64,000 bases of DNA from contig VGTH01000003.1 of assembly GCA_016874755.1 (NCBI GenBank), forward strand, positions 163,508 through 227,507. The letters run 5' to 3'. Positions within the stretch are counted from its first letter, which is position 1. Every line of letters starts with the position of its first letter. The notes below the pieces were generated by a model, which saw nothing but the letters and a program-made list of their open reading frames with translations, was not told where the DNA came from and did not search any database. The position numbers and the translations under genes were made by a program. This document shows, in pieces, positions 18,357 to 26,425 of this stretch. This DNA comes from Deltaproteobacteria bacterium. GTDB taxonomy: Bacteria > Desulfobacterota > Binatia > UBA9968.

Positions 18357-18361
18357 GTCAA
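18332..18361 (-). promoter_or_regulatory. Sigma70-type promoter of the Rrf2-suf operon
   Basis: On the minus strand a perfect -35 TTGACA (18361-18356) and a -10 TATATT (18337-18332) are separated by 18 bp. Transcription would start near 18325 and run into the Rrf2 regulator and then suf. It is the clearest promoter in the window. Confidence 0.75.
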
Positions 18362-18410
18362 GAAAGCTTACCGCAGATTCCGGACTGAAAGTCTGGTGAT
18401 AAACTCGTAA

Positions 18411-18499
18411 GAATGCTTCGACTGGCTCAGCATGAACGGATTCTTCTTAGCGATTTCACCCTCTGATCCGTTTGCCCTGAGTCCAGTCGAAGGGCTCCG
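18411..18499. repeat. Inverted repeat, CTTCGAC-GGCTCAG family
   Basis: GCTTCGACTGGCTCAGCATGAACGG is mirrored by CCGTTTGCCCTGAGTCCAGTCGAAG across a 26-bp loop. Other copies lie at 23114-23228, 24148-24261 and, as one arm, 36295-36349. Confidence 0.75.
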
Positions 18500-18556
18500 C
18501 AGGTTTTTTCAAGCCAGCCTAATTGCCTAATGATCGCACCCCGTCGCCTATCCGAA

Positions 18557-19432
18557 TCATCCGAGCCGATCTGCAACTTCCGCCAACAAATCCATCTGTT
18601 GCAAGTCTTCGGCACAGGGGCGTAAAACAAACTCGTCAACGCCCATGTCAGCCTGGCGCTTGATCGACTCTTCGAGCGCCGCGCGGGTCGTCGGCAATGT
18701 GCTCAAGCGTGTCGCCGCCAATTGCGGATTGTATCCATAGTTGGCTTGGATATACGCCCCCGCCTGCTCCGACGCTTTGGGACCGAGGGCAAAATAGCTC
18801 GCGCCAACCCAACGCGGCTTGCCGCTGCGTTTTTCTTGCTGCCACAATTGATTGAGGCGCTGCCACAATTTCGCCATCGCTTCGGGCTCACCGCCGCCCG
18901 GCGCCATGTAACCGTCGCCCCATTTGGCGATGCGCTCGGCGATCGCCGGCACGTAACCGCCGATCAGCAACTCAGGTCCACCGGGGCGTGGAGACTTGGG
19001 AGCGATCACACCGGTTTCCGCCGACAACTTTTCCCCAGCCCAAAGTCGGCGCAGAGTCGCATACTGCTCCGCCGAGCGCCGGCCGCGCCGATGGAAATCA
19101 TTGCCGGTGGCGAGATAGTCGTTCTCGCGCACGCCGATGCCAACGCCCAAACAAAGCCGTCCGTTCGATAGCACGTCGATGGTCGCCGCCTGGCGCGCCA
19201 GTAACGTGGTCTCCCGCGTCGGTCCAATGACCACGCTGGTCATCAAACCGATGCGCTTGGTCGCGCCCGCCGCAACCGCAAGCACCGCGAGCGGCTCCAA
19301 CGCCGCCGAAACCACTCGATCGGTGACAACAATGCTTGAGAACGGCCCGCGCTCCGCACGCGTCGCCCATTCAATGATAACTTCTGCCGATATGTCTGCG
19401 ATCCGGCTCGGCAAGCCGATGGCAATTTTCAT
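18557..19432 (-). CDS. LLM-class flavin-dependent oxidoreductase
   Basis: A 291-residue bacterial-luciferase-like TIM-barrel protein, probably FMN- or F420-dependent. Typical features are the start KIAIGLPSRIAD, the VTDRVVS strand, RIGLMTSVVIGPTRETTLLARQ (about 62-83), DVLSNGRLCLGVGIGVRENDY (about 87-107) and LLIGGYVPAIAERIAKWGDGY. The family includes monooxygenases, reductases and F420-dependent dehydrogenases; the sequence alone does not say which. It stands alone on the minus strand between two inverted repeats. Confidence 0.85.
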   Translation of the reverse strand: MKIAIGLPSRIADISAEVIIEWATRAERGPFSSIVVTDRVVSAALEPLAVLAVAAGATKRIGLMTSVVIGPTRETTLLARQAATIDVLSNGRLCLGVGIGVRENDYLATGNDFHRRGRRSAEQYATLRRLWAGEKLSAETGVIAPKSPRPGGPELLIGGYVPAIAERIAKWGDGYMAPGGGEPEAMAKLWQRLNQLWQQEKRSGKPRWVGASYFALGPKASEQAGAYIQANYGYNPQLAATRLSTLPTTRAALEESIKRQADMGVDEFVLRPCAEDLQQMDLLAEVADRLG

Positions 19433-19584
19433 GTGCTGACCTCACGCGCAAATCTTGCAGACAACCTAACCGCACCGAATCCTAGCGTCAAACGTCAACG
19501 TTTGGTTTGACTCCAAGAGAGCAAATCTACTAGTGTAGCGGCTCACTAATAAGCGCGCTTATCGCTGTGACACGCTCGCATGTT

Positions 19585-19680
19585 TTTCACCACGAAGATC
19601 ACGAAGGGACAGCAAGTTCGGAAAAGAATTTATTGTTTTCTTCGCTTGCCTTCGTGTGCTTCGTGCCCTTCATGGTGAAA
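19585..19680. repeat. Imperfect inverted repeat, CACCACGAAGG family
   Basis: Arms TTCACCACGAAGATCACGAAG and CTTCGTGCCCTTCATGGTGAA flank a loop containing GAAAAGAATTTATT. That loop sequence recurs in the element at 32598-32671, so the two are copies of one unit rather than chance palindromes. It lies in the 512-bp gap 19433-19944, in which I see no gene. Confidence 0.8.
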
Positions 19681-19797
19681 TCCCCTATCGGGATCCGAAG
19701 TGGAACTCTGGAGAAGCGAAGGCATCGGCGCAAATCGTTCGGTTTGATTTGCCGATGCTTGGCATCTCTTCGACCTTTCCACTGCGATTCGCGGAGC

Positions 19798-19822
19798 AGG
19801 GCGACCGCCGGTCGCCCCTACG
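19798..19822. repeat. Short hairpin, GGTCGCCCCTAC family
   Basis: GGGCGACCGCCGGTCGCCC forms a perfect stem and is followed by the CTACG tail that recurs in similar hairpins at 37578-37602, 48309-48386 and 53932-53960. Confidence 0.7.
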
Positions 19823-19944
19823 AGGCGGCGTCGAAGCGGATATCTGTTGCCTTCGCTCCGGAAGAGTTTCACTTCGATCGCGCCGCAGCGATGAATAATT
19901 CGGGCTAGTTATGGAGCACTGAAATTTTTCTCAGAGGTATTTCC

Positions 19945-21111
19945 ATGGACTTCAATCTCCCTGAAGAGCTGCAAATCCTGCGCGACACGGTGCGCAAATT
20001 CGTCGACAAGGATTTGATCCCTTTAGAACGCACCTACCGGCACGACAGCGAAGGGCCGATGCCGGAGCACTTGCTCAAACCACTCCAAGAAACCGCCAGG
20101 AGCATGGGCTTGTGGATGCTCGACGTGCCGGCGGAATACGGCGGCGCCGGTCTCGGGCTCTTGCCGCGCTGCGTTATCCACGAGGAAATTGCCCGCGCGG
20201 CATCCCTGCCCTTTCGCGGCCTGGAGCTATTCGGCCCCGAAGTGCGGCCGGTGTTGTTTCACTGCAACGCAGAACAGAAGAAACGCTTTTTAGAACCGGT
20301 CTTAAGAGGCGAAATTCGTTTTTGTTTTGCCCAGACCGAACCCGACTCCGGCAGCGACCCAGCGGCGATGCGCACCCGCGCGATCCTGGACGGCGATCAT
20401 TTCATTATCAACGGCACCAAGCGCTTTATCACCGCGGCCGGCCGCTCCGACTACGTCCAGCTCATGGCGGTCACCGACTTGGAGAAGCGCGCCCGCGGCG
20501 GCATCACCTGCTTCGCGGTCGATTTAAAAACACCCGGCGTGACGCTCGAACGGCAATGGCCGGCGATGATGGGCGAAGCGCCCTGGCAGCTTTTGTTTGA
20601 AGACGTGCGCGTGCCGGCCGCCAACGTCATCGGCCAAGTGGGCGGCGGTTTCTCTCTCGCGCAGAAATGGATCGGCGAAGGGCGCATCCGCGGCCACGGC
20701 GCGCGCCCGGTGGGCATCGCTTCGCGCGCGTTGGATATGATGATCGAATATTCCAAAGTGCGCACCACCTTCGGCCAGCCGCTGGCCAATCGTCAGGTGA
20801 TTCAGTTCATGATCGCCGACTCGGCGATGGAGATTCATGCGGTGCGCAATATGGTTTATGAATGCGCCTGGCGCGTCGACCGCGGCGAAGACGTGCGCGA
20901 TCTTTCCTACATGGTCAAAATTATGGCGACGGAAATGGCCAGCCGCGTGGTCGATCGCTCCATTCAAGTCCACGGCGGCTTGGGGCTAATGAAAGAGCTG
21001 CCGCTCGAATGGTGGTACCGGCAGATCCGCAGCACGCGCATCACCGAAGGCGCCAACGAGGTGCTGCGCTGGCGGCTCGGGCAGAACATCATAAAAAATC
21101 ACAAGTCCTGA
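19945..21111 (+). CDS. Acyl-CoA dehydrogenase family protein
   Basis: A 388-residue FAD-dependent acyl-CoA dehydrogenase. The N-terminal helical domain starts FNLPEELQILRDTVRKFVDKDL. The FAD/substrate segment is FCFAQTEPDSGSDPAAMRTRA (about 131-151), with FIINGTKRFITAAGRSDY after it. The C-terminal helices include IQVHGGLGLMKELPLEWWYR and RITEGANEVLRWRLGQNI. An AGAGGT ribosome-binding sequence precedes the ATG. No CoA ligase, thiolase or ETF gene is adjacent, so the acyl substrate is unknown. Confidence 0.93.
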   Translation: MDFNLPEELQILRDTVRKFVDKDLIPLERTYRHDSEGPMPEHLLKPLQETARSMGLWMLDVPAEYGGAGLGLLPRCVIHEEIARAASLPFRGLELFGPEVRPVLFHCNAEQKKRFLEPVLRGEIRFCFAQTEPDSGSDPAAMRTRAILDGDHFIINGTKRFITAAGRSDYVQLMAVTDLEKRARGGITCFAVDLKTPGVTLERQWPAMMGEAPWQLLFEDVRVPAANVIGQVGGGFSLAQKWIGEGRIRGHGARPVGIASRALDMMIEYSKVRTTFGQPLANRQVIQFMIADSAMEIHAVRNMVYECAWRVDRGEDVRDLSYMVKIMATEMASRVVDRSIQVHGGLGLMKELPLEWWYRQIRSTRITEGANEVLRWRLGQNIIKNHKS

Positions 21112-21186
21112 GCCAATTTCGCCAAAGCTGCTGCGCAGAGCTCTAAAATGTGTTACGGTATATAATGTCTTTAGCAGAGGTCTGCT

Positions 21187-21474
21187 ATGAAAAAAAGTAT
21201 CTTGGCGCTGGCGTGTCTCCTGCTCGTGAGTGGTTGTGCATCGACTCATTCTCCCTATGACCTGTACACCTGGTGCATGAACCTGGGCAGCACCCGGCTC
21301 TCGTCCATCGGACCCAAAGCGCAGAACTATCGAAACTGCGCCGACGAGCTCAAAGAAGATTTAGACGACCCCACACCGCGGGTTCTTTACCTGCCCAAAG
21401 ATATTATTATGGCGCCCGTTCTGTTCGCGCGCTCCCTGTGGGTGGGCACTGGCAACGTGCGACCGCCGTTCTGA
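21187..21474 (+). CDS. Small predicted lipoprotein, function unknown
   Basis: A 95-residue protein with a signal peptide ending in a lipobox, MKKSILALACLLLVSGCAST, so Cys17 should be lipidated. The mature part has YTWCMNLGSTRL and a CADELKED segment, two further cysteines that may pair, and a C-terminal hydrophobic stretch MAPVLFARSLWVG. AGAGGTCTGCT lies just before the start. I do not recognise the family; it is probably anchored to the outer membrane. Confidence 0.7.
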   Translation: MKKSILALACLLLVSGCASTHSPYDLYTWCMNLGSTRLSSIGPKAQNYRNCADELKEDLDDPTPRVLYLPKDIIMAPVLFARSLWVGTGNVRPPF

Positions 21475-21572
21475 GATTGAGCCTCACGGCTCGACTTGGT
21501 TCCAACCGTTCCAACGGTTCACGCCGTTCAAACCCGTAAGATCAGAATAGGGACCCGGTCTTGACCTGTCCC

Positions 21573-21684
21573 CTACTTGCGCTCCAGTTCTTTCAACGCC
21601 TCACGCAGATAGCTCGTGTCGACATATTGGCTCGCCTCCGGTAGTTACACAGAGCGCAAAAGCAACGAACAGCAAAAGCATCAT
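21573..21684 (-). pseudogene. Internally deleted relic of a solute-binding protein gene
   Basis: A GGAGG site and ATG-ATG start encode MMLLLFVAFALCVTTGGE, the front of a signal peptide. After a one-base frame change the sequence reads EASQYVDTSYLREALKELERK and then stops, resembling the C-terminus of NMT1/THI5-like binding proteins. Only about 110 bp remain between start and stop, so the body of the gene has been lost. Confidence 0.5.
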
Positions 21685-21697
21685 GGAGCCTCCGATT

Positions 21698-21727
21698 CCC
21701 CTCTTTAGCAAAGAGGGGTAGGGGAGA
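21698..21727. repeat. Hairpin CCCCTCTTTagcAAAGAGGGG
   Basis: A 9-bp perfect stem around a 3-base loop, followed by TAGGGGAGA. It belongs to the string of short palindromes in the 21475-22072 gap. Confidence 0.65.
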
Positions 21728-21844
21728 TTTTTTCTGGCTTCGGCAACTTTACTCTCAACAGACAAAACCTCCTCGCCCAGCCCGCGAATCCGCCTTGATC
21801 CCCTTTTCCAAGAAACCGTATCGCAACGGTTAAATCGCCCGTTT

Positions 21845-21926
21845 TGTCATCCTGAGCGCAAGCGAAGGATCTGCTTTTTCGCGTAGTTGCATTCAGCAGA
21901 TTCTTCGCCTTCGGCTCAGAATGACA
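21845..21926. repeat. Inverted repeat, GTCATYCTGAGC family
   Basis: TGTCATCCTGAGCGCAAGCG and its inverted partner CGGCTCAGAATGACA bracket a short loop. A second copy with the same outer arms lies at 26281-26361. Confidence 0.8.
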
Positions 21927-22072
21927 ATTGCGATACAGTCTCCAAAGGGGGAGAAGGTTTGCGCTCGATTATTACAGCAAATCTTGTCACACGAGCAAGA
22001 AGTTTTTCGCCAACTTGTAATATTGGCAGACCTCGATTAGCTTCGGTGGCAAACCAGGAGGCCCCATCGCAT

Positions 22073-23095
22073 ATGGCAATCAAGCGTTATAACGCCGGCA
22101 TTCAACGCGCCAAAGGATTGATGGAAATCGCCGCGGCACTTTATGACTCATCGCTCTCTCATGAAACCCGGCGCGCCGCCGAAGGCGTGCTGCAAACCGA
22201 TTCGCGCGTTGGTCGCGTCGTGCGCCTTTCACTCGGCGTGAGGGATACTTCGCCCAAAGACGATGTGCCGATTTCGTTCGCCACCGGCAGCTTCAAAGAA
22301 ATCATCGCCGTCGCGCGCGGCGAATACTCGATGGCCTGGGTCAACCCTTCCGTGTTGTTAACCATGGCCTATCGCGGCACCGGGCCGTACAAGAAAAAAC
22401 TGCCGCTGCGTGCCATCGCGGTTTTTCCCTCTTTCGATGTCATGGGTTTTGCCGTGCGCGACTCCAGCGGCATTGAATCATTAGAACAGATCAAGAAAGA
22501 GCGCCGCCCGCTGCGCGTCTCCAGCGGCTTCGTGCCGCGCAACGATCTCGAAGCCAGCGCGACCATGTTCACCGTCGCCGCCGTGCTGCGCGCCGCCGGC
22601 TTCACGCTTCAGGACATCGTCAAATGGGGCGGCAAGATTCACTCGACGCCGCGCCCCAGCGACCCGGCTAGAAGGGCCGCCATCGTCGACGGCAGCATCG
22701 ATGCGATCTTCGACGAAGGCATCAAGAGCTGGGGCCAGACCGCCATCGATAACGGCTTTCGCTACCTACCCATCGAGGGAAAAATTCTCAAACAGATGAC
22801 CGCGCTCGGCTATCGAACCAGCAAAATGTCGAACTGCGGCTTCAGGCGCATGAAAAGTGACGTGCCGACCGTCGATTTCAGTGGCTGGCCGATGATCGTC
22901 CACGCCGACATGCCCAACGACGTCCCCTACGCTCTGTGCGAAGCGATCGAGCAGCGCAGGAGTGTGATCCCCACCGACAACTTCAAAGCTTTAAGCCTGA
23001 AACAGCTCTGCAGCGGCGACGGTGAAGCGCCGTTCGACGTGCCGCTCCATCCCGGCGCAAGAAAGTTCTATCGCGAGCGCGGCTATCTAGAATAA
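22073..23095 (+). CDS. TAXI-like TRAP substrate-binding family protein without signal peptide
   Basis: I start at ATG 22073 (MAIKRYNAGIQRAKG), preceded by CAGGAGG; the open frame upstream runs through an inverted repeat and is unlikely to be coding. The 340-residue protein resembles periplasmic type-II binding folds of the TAXI/NMT1 group: ISFATGSFKEIIAVARGEY (substrate-binding loop), MAWVNPSVLLTMAYRG, then ESLEQIKKERRPLRVSSG. There is no signal peptide or lipobox, and no TRAP permease nearby. It could be a cytoplasmic sensor or an enzyme derived from a binding protein. Family call moderate, role unknown. Confidence 0.7.
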   Translation: MAIKRYNAGIQRAKGLMEIAAALYDSSLSHETRRAAEGVLQTDSRVGRVVRLSLGVRDTSPKDDVPISFATGSFKEIIAVARGEYSMAWVNPSVLLTMAYRGTGPYKKKLPLRAIAVFPSFDVMGFAVRDSSGIESLEQIKKERRPLRVSSGFVPRNDLEASATMFTVAAVLRAAGFTLQDIVKWGGKIHSTPRPSDPARRAAIVDGSIDAIFDEGIKSWGQTAIDNGFRYLPIEGKILKQMTALGYRTSKMSNCGFRRMKSDVPTVDFSGWPMIVHADMPNDVPYALCEAIEQRRSVIPTDNFKALSLKQLCSGDGEAPFDVPLHPGARKFYRERGYLE

Positions 23096-23113
23096 GCTTC
23101 TGCTGAAAACCAA

Positions 23114-23228
23114 GAATGCTTCGACGGGCTCAGCATGAACGGGCTTTCTTGTGGCCAATTCCAACTCTGATTCCGTTCGTCCCTTCGGCAGGCTCAGGGC
23201 AGGCTCTGAGCCTGTCGAAGGACTCCGA
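23114..23228. repeat. Inverted repeat, CTTCGAC-GGCTCAG family
   Basis: ATGCTTCGACGGGCTCAGCA on the left pairs with GGCTCTGAGCCTGTCGAAG on the right, with a second half-copy CCCTTCGGCAGGCTCAGG inside. It separates the TAXI-like gene from the next CDS. Confidence 0.75.
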
Positions 23229-23268
23229 ATAGGTTTTTAGCAGCATCGATATTTGGAGGGAACACTTT

Positions 23269-24114
23269 ATGGCCAACAAAACCATCGCCATGCTCCATCC
23301 CGGCAACATGGGCGCCACCATTGGCGCCGCCGCGGCCACCAGCGGCGCGCGCGTGCTATGGTGTTCCGCAGGACGCAGCGCGGCATCGCGTCAGCGCGCC
23401 GAGCAAGCAGGGTTGCACGAAGCCAAAACGGTCCGTGATGCCGTCGGCCAGAGCGATATTGTGCTGTCGGTTTGCCCGCCCGAAGCCGCGCTCAGCGTCG
23501 CCCAGCAACTCGCCCAGGAAAATTTCCAGGGCATCTACGTCGACGCCAACGCCGTATCGCGCGCCACCGCCGAACAGATCGGCGCCGTCGTGACCAAGGC
23601 CGGCGCCCGCTTCGTCGATGGCGGCATCATCGGCTCGCCGGTGAAAAAGGCTGGCACGACGCGCCTGTACTTATCCGGCGCCGGCGCCAAGGACATCGCT
23701 GCATTGTTTTCCCAGAGCATGCTCGACGCCCGGGCGATCAGCGAGGTTCCCGGCGAAGCCTCGGCTTTGAAAGTTGCCTACGCGGCGTGGACCAAAGGCA
23801 CCGACGCCTTGATCTTGGCGATCCGCGCCTATGCGCAGTACGAGGGCGTCGACCAAGCGCTCTTGGAAGAATGGAAAATTTCCCAGCCGTCGCTCGAGCA
23901 AAAAACCGTCCGCGCCGCGGCCACCGCTGCGCCAAAAATGTGGCGCTACACGGGCGAGATGGAAGAAATTTCAGCCGCCTTCAAAGTAGCCGGCCTGCCG
24001 GGTGGATTTCACGAGGGCGCCGCGCGCCTGTGCGAGCGGCTGGCTGGCTTCAAAGACATGACCGATCCGCCGCTGCCGGTGGATCGGGTCATTGCGGAAT
24101 TATTGCGGCGCTAG
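23269..24114 (+). CDS. NAD(P)-dependent dehydrogenase with C-terminal DUF1932 domain
   Basis: A 281-residue protein related to 6-phosphogluconate / beta-hydroxyacid dehydrogenases. The N-terminal Rossmann fold begins TIAMLHPGNMGATIGAAAA; DIVLSVCPPEAALSVAQQL (about 64-82) and IYVDANAVSRATAEQI follow. The catalytic-type segment FVDGGIIGSPVKKAGTTRLY lies near 117-136. The C-terminal half (about 190-260, with PKMWRYTGEMEEISAAF) is the DUF1932 domain. The GGAGGG ribosome-binding site and ATG are clear. Substrate unknown; the family usually oxidises small hydroxyacids. Confidence 0.87.
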   Translation: MANKTIAMLHPGNMGATIGAAAATSGARVLWCSAGRSAASRQRAEQAGLHEAKTVRDAVGQSDIVLSVCPPEAALSVAQQLAQENFQGIYVDANAVSRATAEQIGAVVTKAGARFVDGGIIGSPVKKAGTTRLYLSGAGAKDIAALFSQSMLDARAISEVPGEASALKVAYAAWTKGTDALILAIRAYAQYEGVDQALLEEWKISQPSLEQKTVRAAATAAPKMWRYTGEMEEISAAFKVAGLPGGFHEGAARLCERLAGFKDMTDPPLPVDRVIAELLRR

Positions 24115-24147
24115 AATATTTATCGAACCTATGGCTCAAAACACTTT

Positions 24148-24261
24148 CGGAGCCCTTCGACAAAGCTCAGAGCCTGCCCCGAGCCTGGCGAAGGAGCGAA
24201 CGGACCGGAGGTTGAAATCGTCGGAAAGAATCCGTTCATGCTGAGCTTGTCGCAGCATTCC
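24148..24261. repeat. Inverted repeat, CTTCGAC-GGCTCAG family
   Basis: GAGCCCTTCGACAAAGCTCAG and, inverted, CTGAGCTTGTCGCAGCATTC bracket a 114-bp region upstream of the DUF4410 lipoprotein. Confidence 0.75.
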
Positions 24262-24369
24262 TACGATTTTTTCAGCCGCCTGCGCAGGGACAGCCGCTAC
24301 CCGACAGCTAATCTCTATCTCGGTTTCTTTTCTTTCGTCGCACCGCTTGCTACAAATCTATCACTACTG

Positions 24370-25125
24370 ATGCATCCGAATTCCCTTCTCAAAACTCAAC
24401 GCTCAGCGCTTTTGACTCTCGGTATTTTCCTCCTGTGCTTCGGCTGCGCCCAAACCGGTGTGCGGCTAGTGGGTCACACAATCGAGACTAAGTTGCCCGC
24501 GCCCGCGCGGGTGTTAGTCTATGATTTCGCCGTCGACGCCAACGACGTCAAAGAATATCAAGGCATCCTGCGCCAGCAGCCCTCGATCAAAGAACCGCTC
24601 GAGCGACAACGCGCGATCGCCAAAGTCGTATCGAACGCGCTGACCGCTGAGCTTGTCGGCGGGCTGCGCCGCTTGGGCATGCGCGTCGAGCGCAGCGCGC
24701 GCGACGTTGAACCGGCCGAAACCGATTTGCTCATCGACGGCCGTTTTCTCCAGGTCGACGAAGGCAGCCCCTTCAAACGGTTGGTGTTCGGATTGGGCTC
24801 GGGCACTTCACGCGTGGAAACCCGCGTGCAAGTTTTTCAGGGAGCACAGCTGCGCAAACTGTTGGAATTCACCACCCATTCTGAGAGCAGCAAAATGCCC
24901 GGCGCAGCGCTCACCGTCCCGGCCACCGCCGCCGCGCCCATCGGCGCGAGCATCTCCCTCGGCGCCGCCAACGCCGCCAGCACCGGGTTCAAGCCCGACA
25001 GCGACGAAGTCGTGCCGATGGCCGGTTCGAGCGGCGACCAGGCCGTGCGCTATCTATCGGAGTTCTTCGCCCGGCAAGGTTGGATCCCCCCAGACAGAGT
25101 CCGGCGCGCGCGTATCGCCTACTAG
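24370..25125 (+). CDS. DUF4410-like lipoprotein
   Basis: Start placed at ATG 24370 (MHPNSLLKTQRSALL), because the frame upstream lies in an inverted repeat. The 251-residue protein has a signal peptide with lipobox (LLCFGC) and then ARVLVYDFAVDANDVKEYQG, the typical beta-strand start of DUF4410, followed by LTAELVGGLRRLGMRVER and ETDLLIDGRFLQVDEGSPFK. A GSGTSRVETRVQVF strand and a small-residue-rich segment near residues 170-200 follow. Such proteins are thought to be outer-membrane-attached; function unknown. Confidence 0.75.
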   Translation: MHPNSLLKTQRSALLTLGIFLLCFGCAQTGVRLVGHTIETKLPAPARVLVYDFAVDANDVKEYQGILRQQPSIKEPLERQRAIAKVVSNALTAELVGGLRRLGMRVERSARDVEPAETDLLIDGRFLQVDEGSPFKRLVFGLGSGTSRVETRVQVFQGAQLRKLLEFTTHSESSKMPGAALTVPATAAAPIGASISLGAANAASTGFKPDSDEVVPMAGSSGDQAVRYLSEFFARQGWIPPDRVRRARIAY

Positions 25126-25128
25126 CCT

Positions 25129-26271
25129 TTACTTCTTACCCGCCGACGCCAACGCATCTTCAACCACCTTTAGCACCGGCTTCATCGCCAGCCATTGTTC
25201 GGTGTCGAGATACTTGACGCCGTCGATGCGCCGGCTCTTCGGGTCGACATCGTCTTTTGGGATATCGATGCGCAGCGAATCCGGTGCGCCCGCATCGGCT
25301 TTGGCCAACGCGCTCTGAAAGTTACTCTGCCCGTCGCGCGACAGAAACCAATTGATGAAAACCTTCGCCGCGTTCGGATGGGGTGCCTGATTGACCAGGG
25401 TCAAGATCGCTTGTCCCGCGCTCAGACCGGCACCTTCTTTCATGCGCCCAAAGGTGTCCACGGGCAGGCCTTGTTCGCTGCCTTTTTCCACGTGCTCGCA
25501 CCAAAAACAGATCGGAAACTTGCCGCTGGCCAACCAATCCAAACCCTGGCGCCGGTCGCGGAACAGCGTGATGTCGGTCTCGGCGAACAATCGCCGGACA
25601 AACTCCGGCCCCATGTCGGGATGATAGAAAAACAGTCGGATCGCGCTGCCGCCGGTGCCCGGCGTGCGAATGTCGCGGGAGAGTATTTTGCCTTTCCACT
25701 TGGGATTCAAGAAATCGTAGAAAGAGGCGAACTCCTTGGGCTGAATGAGTTTGGTGTTATAGGAAATCTGGCCGTACTGCGCTGAAGCCACGTAGCGAAA
25801 CAAGTAGCGTTTCTCAGGGTCGCTGTAATGATGCTTGCCCTGCCACCACTTGCTTTCGTCCACGACCTCCGGCAGCACAAGCACCGGTTTGATCGGGTCG
25901 AGATGTTTGGCCTGCATAAAATCATAGCTGCGCAAAACCCCAACCATGAAGACATCGGCGAGAAATTTTCCCGCCCGCCGCTCGGTGGTGAAGCGCCGCT
26001 CCAGATCGTTCTCGACGCCGCTGACATAGGTCAGTTTGATGCCGGGAAAAGCTTTTTCAAACGCGCCCGATTGCAGCACCGGCACGTAAGTGGAATGCAC
26101 ATAAACCGTCACTTGCCCTTCGCCCTTGGCGGCTTGAACGGTCTTTTCCCATTCGTTTTGTGAAGGGTTTTTTACTTCGGCAGCGTGCGTGATCGAGGCA
26201 ACCGGACGCAGCAAAGCTATAAGAAACAGCACGAGCAAGCTGGCAAAAGCTATGTGTCTTTTCAAAAGCAT
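25129..26271 (-). CDS. Extracellular solute-binding protein (Fe3+/spermidine-type ABC family)
   Basis: Start placed at ATG 26271 (MLLKRHIAFASLLVL), since upstream sequence is an inverted repeat. A signal peptide (about 1-29) is followed by EWEKTVQAAKGEGQVTVYVH, the usual N-terminus of family 1 / AfuA-like binding proteins. GIKLTYVSGVENDLERRF, GKILSRDIRTPGTGGSAIR and HPNAAKVFINWFLSRDGQ (near 305) are the family segments. No permease or ATPase gene is near. The gene converges with the DUF4410 gene, leaving 3 bp between stops. Confidence 0.88.
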   Translation of the reverse strand: MLLKRHIAFASLLVLFLIALLRPVASITHAAEVKNPSQNEWEKTVQAAKGEGQVTVYVHSTYVPVLQSGAFEKAFPGIKLTYVSGVENDLERRFTTERRAGKFLADVFMVGVLRSYDFMQAKHLDPIKPVLVLPEVVDESKWWQGKHHYSDPEKRYLFRYVASAQYGQISYNTKLIQPKEFASFYDFLNPKWKGKILSRDIRTPGTGGSAIRLFFYHPDMGPEFVRRLFAETDITLFRDRRQGLDWLASGKFPICFWCEHVEKGSEQGLPVDTFGRMKEGAGLSAGQAILTLVNQAPHPNAAKVFINWFLSRDGQSNFQSALAKADAGAPDSLRIDIPKDDVDPKSRRIDGVKYLDTEQWLAMKPVLKVVEDALASAGKK

Positions 26272-26280
26272 TGTCGCAAA

Positions 26281-26361
26281 TGTCATTCTGAGCCGAAGGC
26301 GAAGAATCTGTTTCTGCGCCCATGTGAAGCAGCAGATCCTTCGCTTACGCTCAGGATGACA
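26281..26361. repeat. Inverted repeat, GTCATYCTGAGC family
   Basis: TGTCATTCTGAGCCGAAGGC and GCTTACGCTCAGGATGACA form the arms; this is the second copy of the element at 21845-21926. It lies directly upstream of the binding-protein gene. Confidence 0.8.
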
Positions 26362-26425
26362 CGCGGATGTTTTCTCCATCGCGACACCGCTTCGTGAATG
26401 GCAGGGAGCAAATTTTACAATCGGC

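Noticed and set aside
21887..22072. N-terminal extension of the TAXI-like protein
   Set aside because: These 62 codons run through an inverted repeat, and a GGAGG with ATG follows at 22073.
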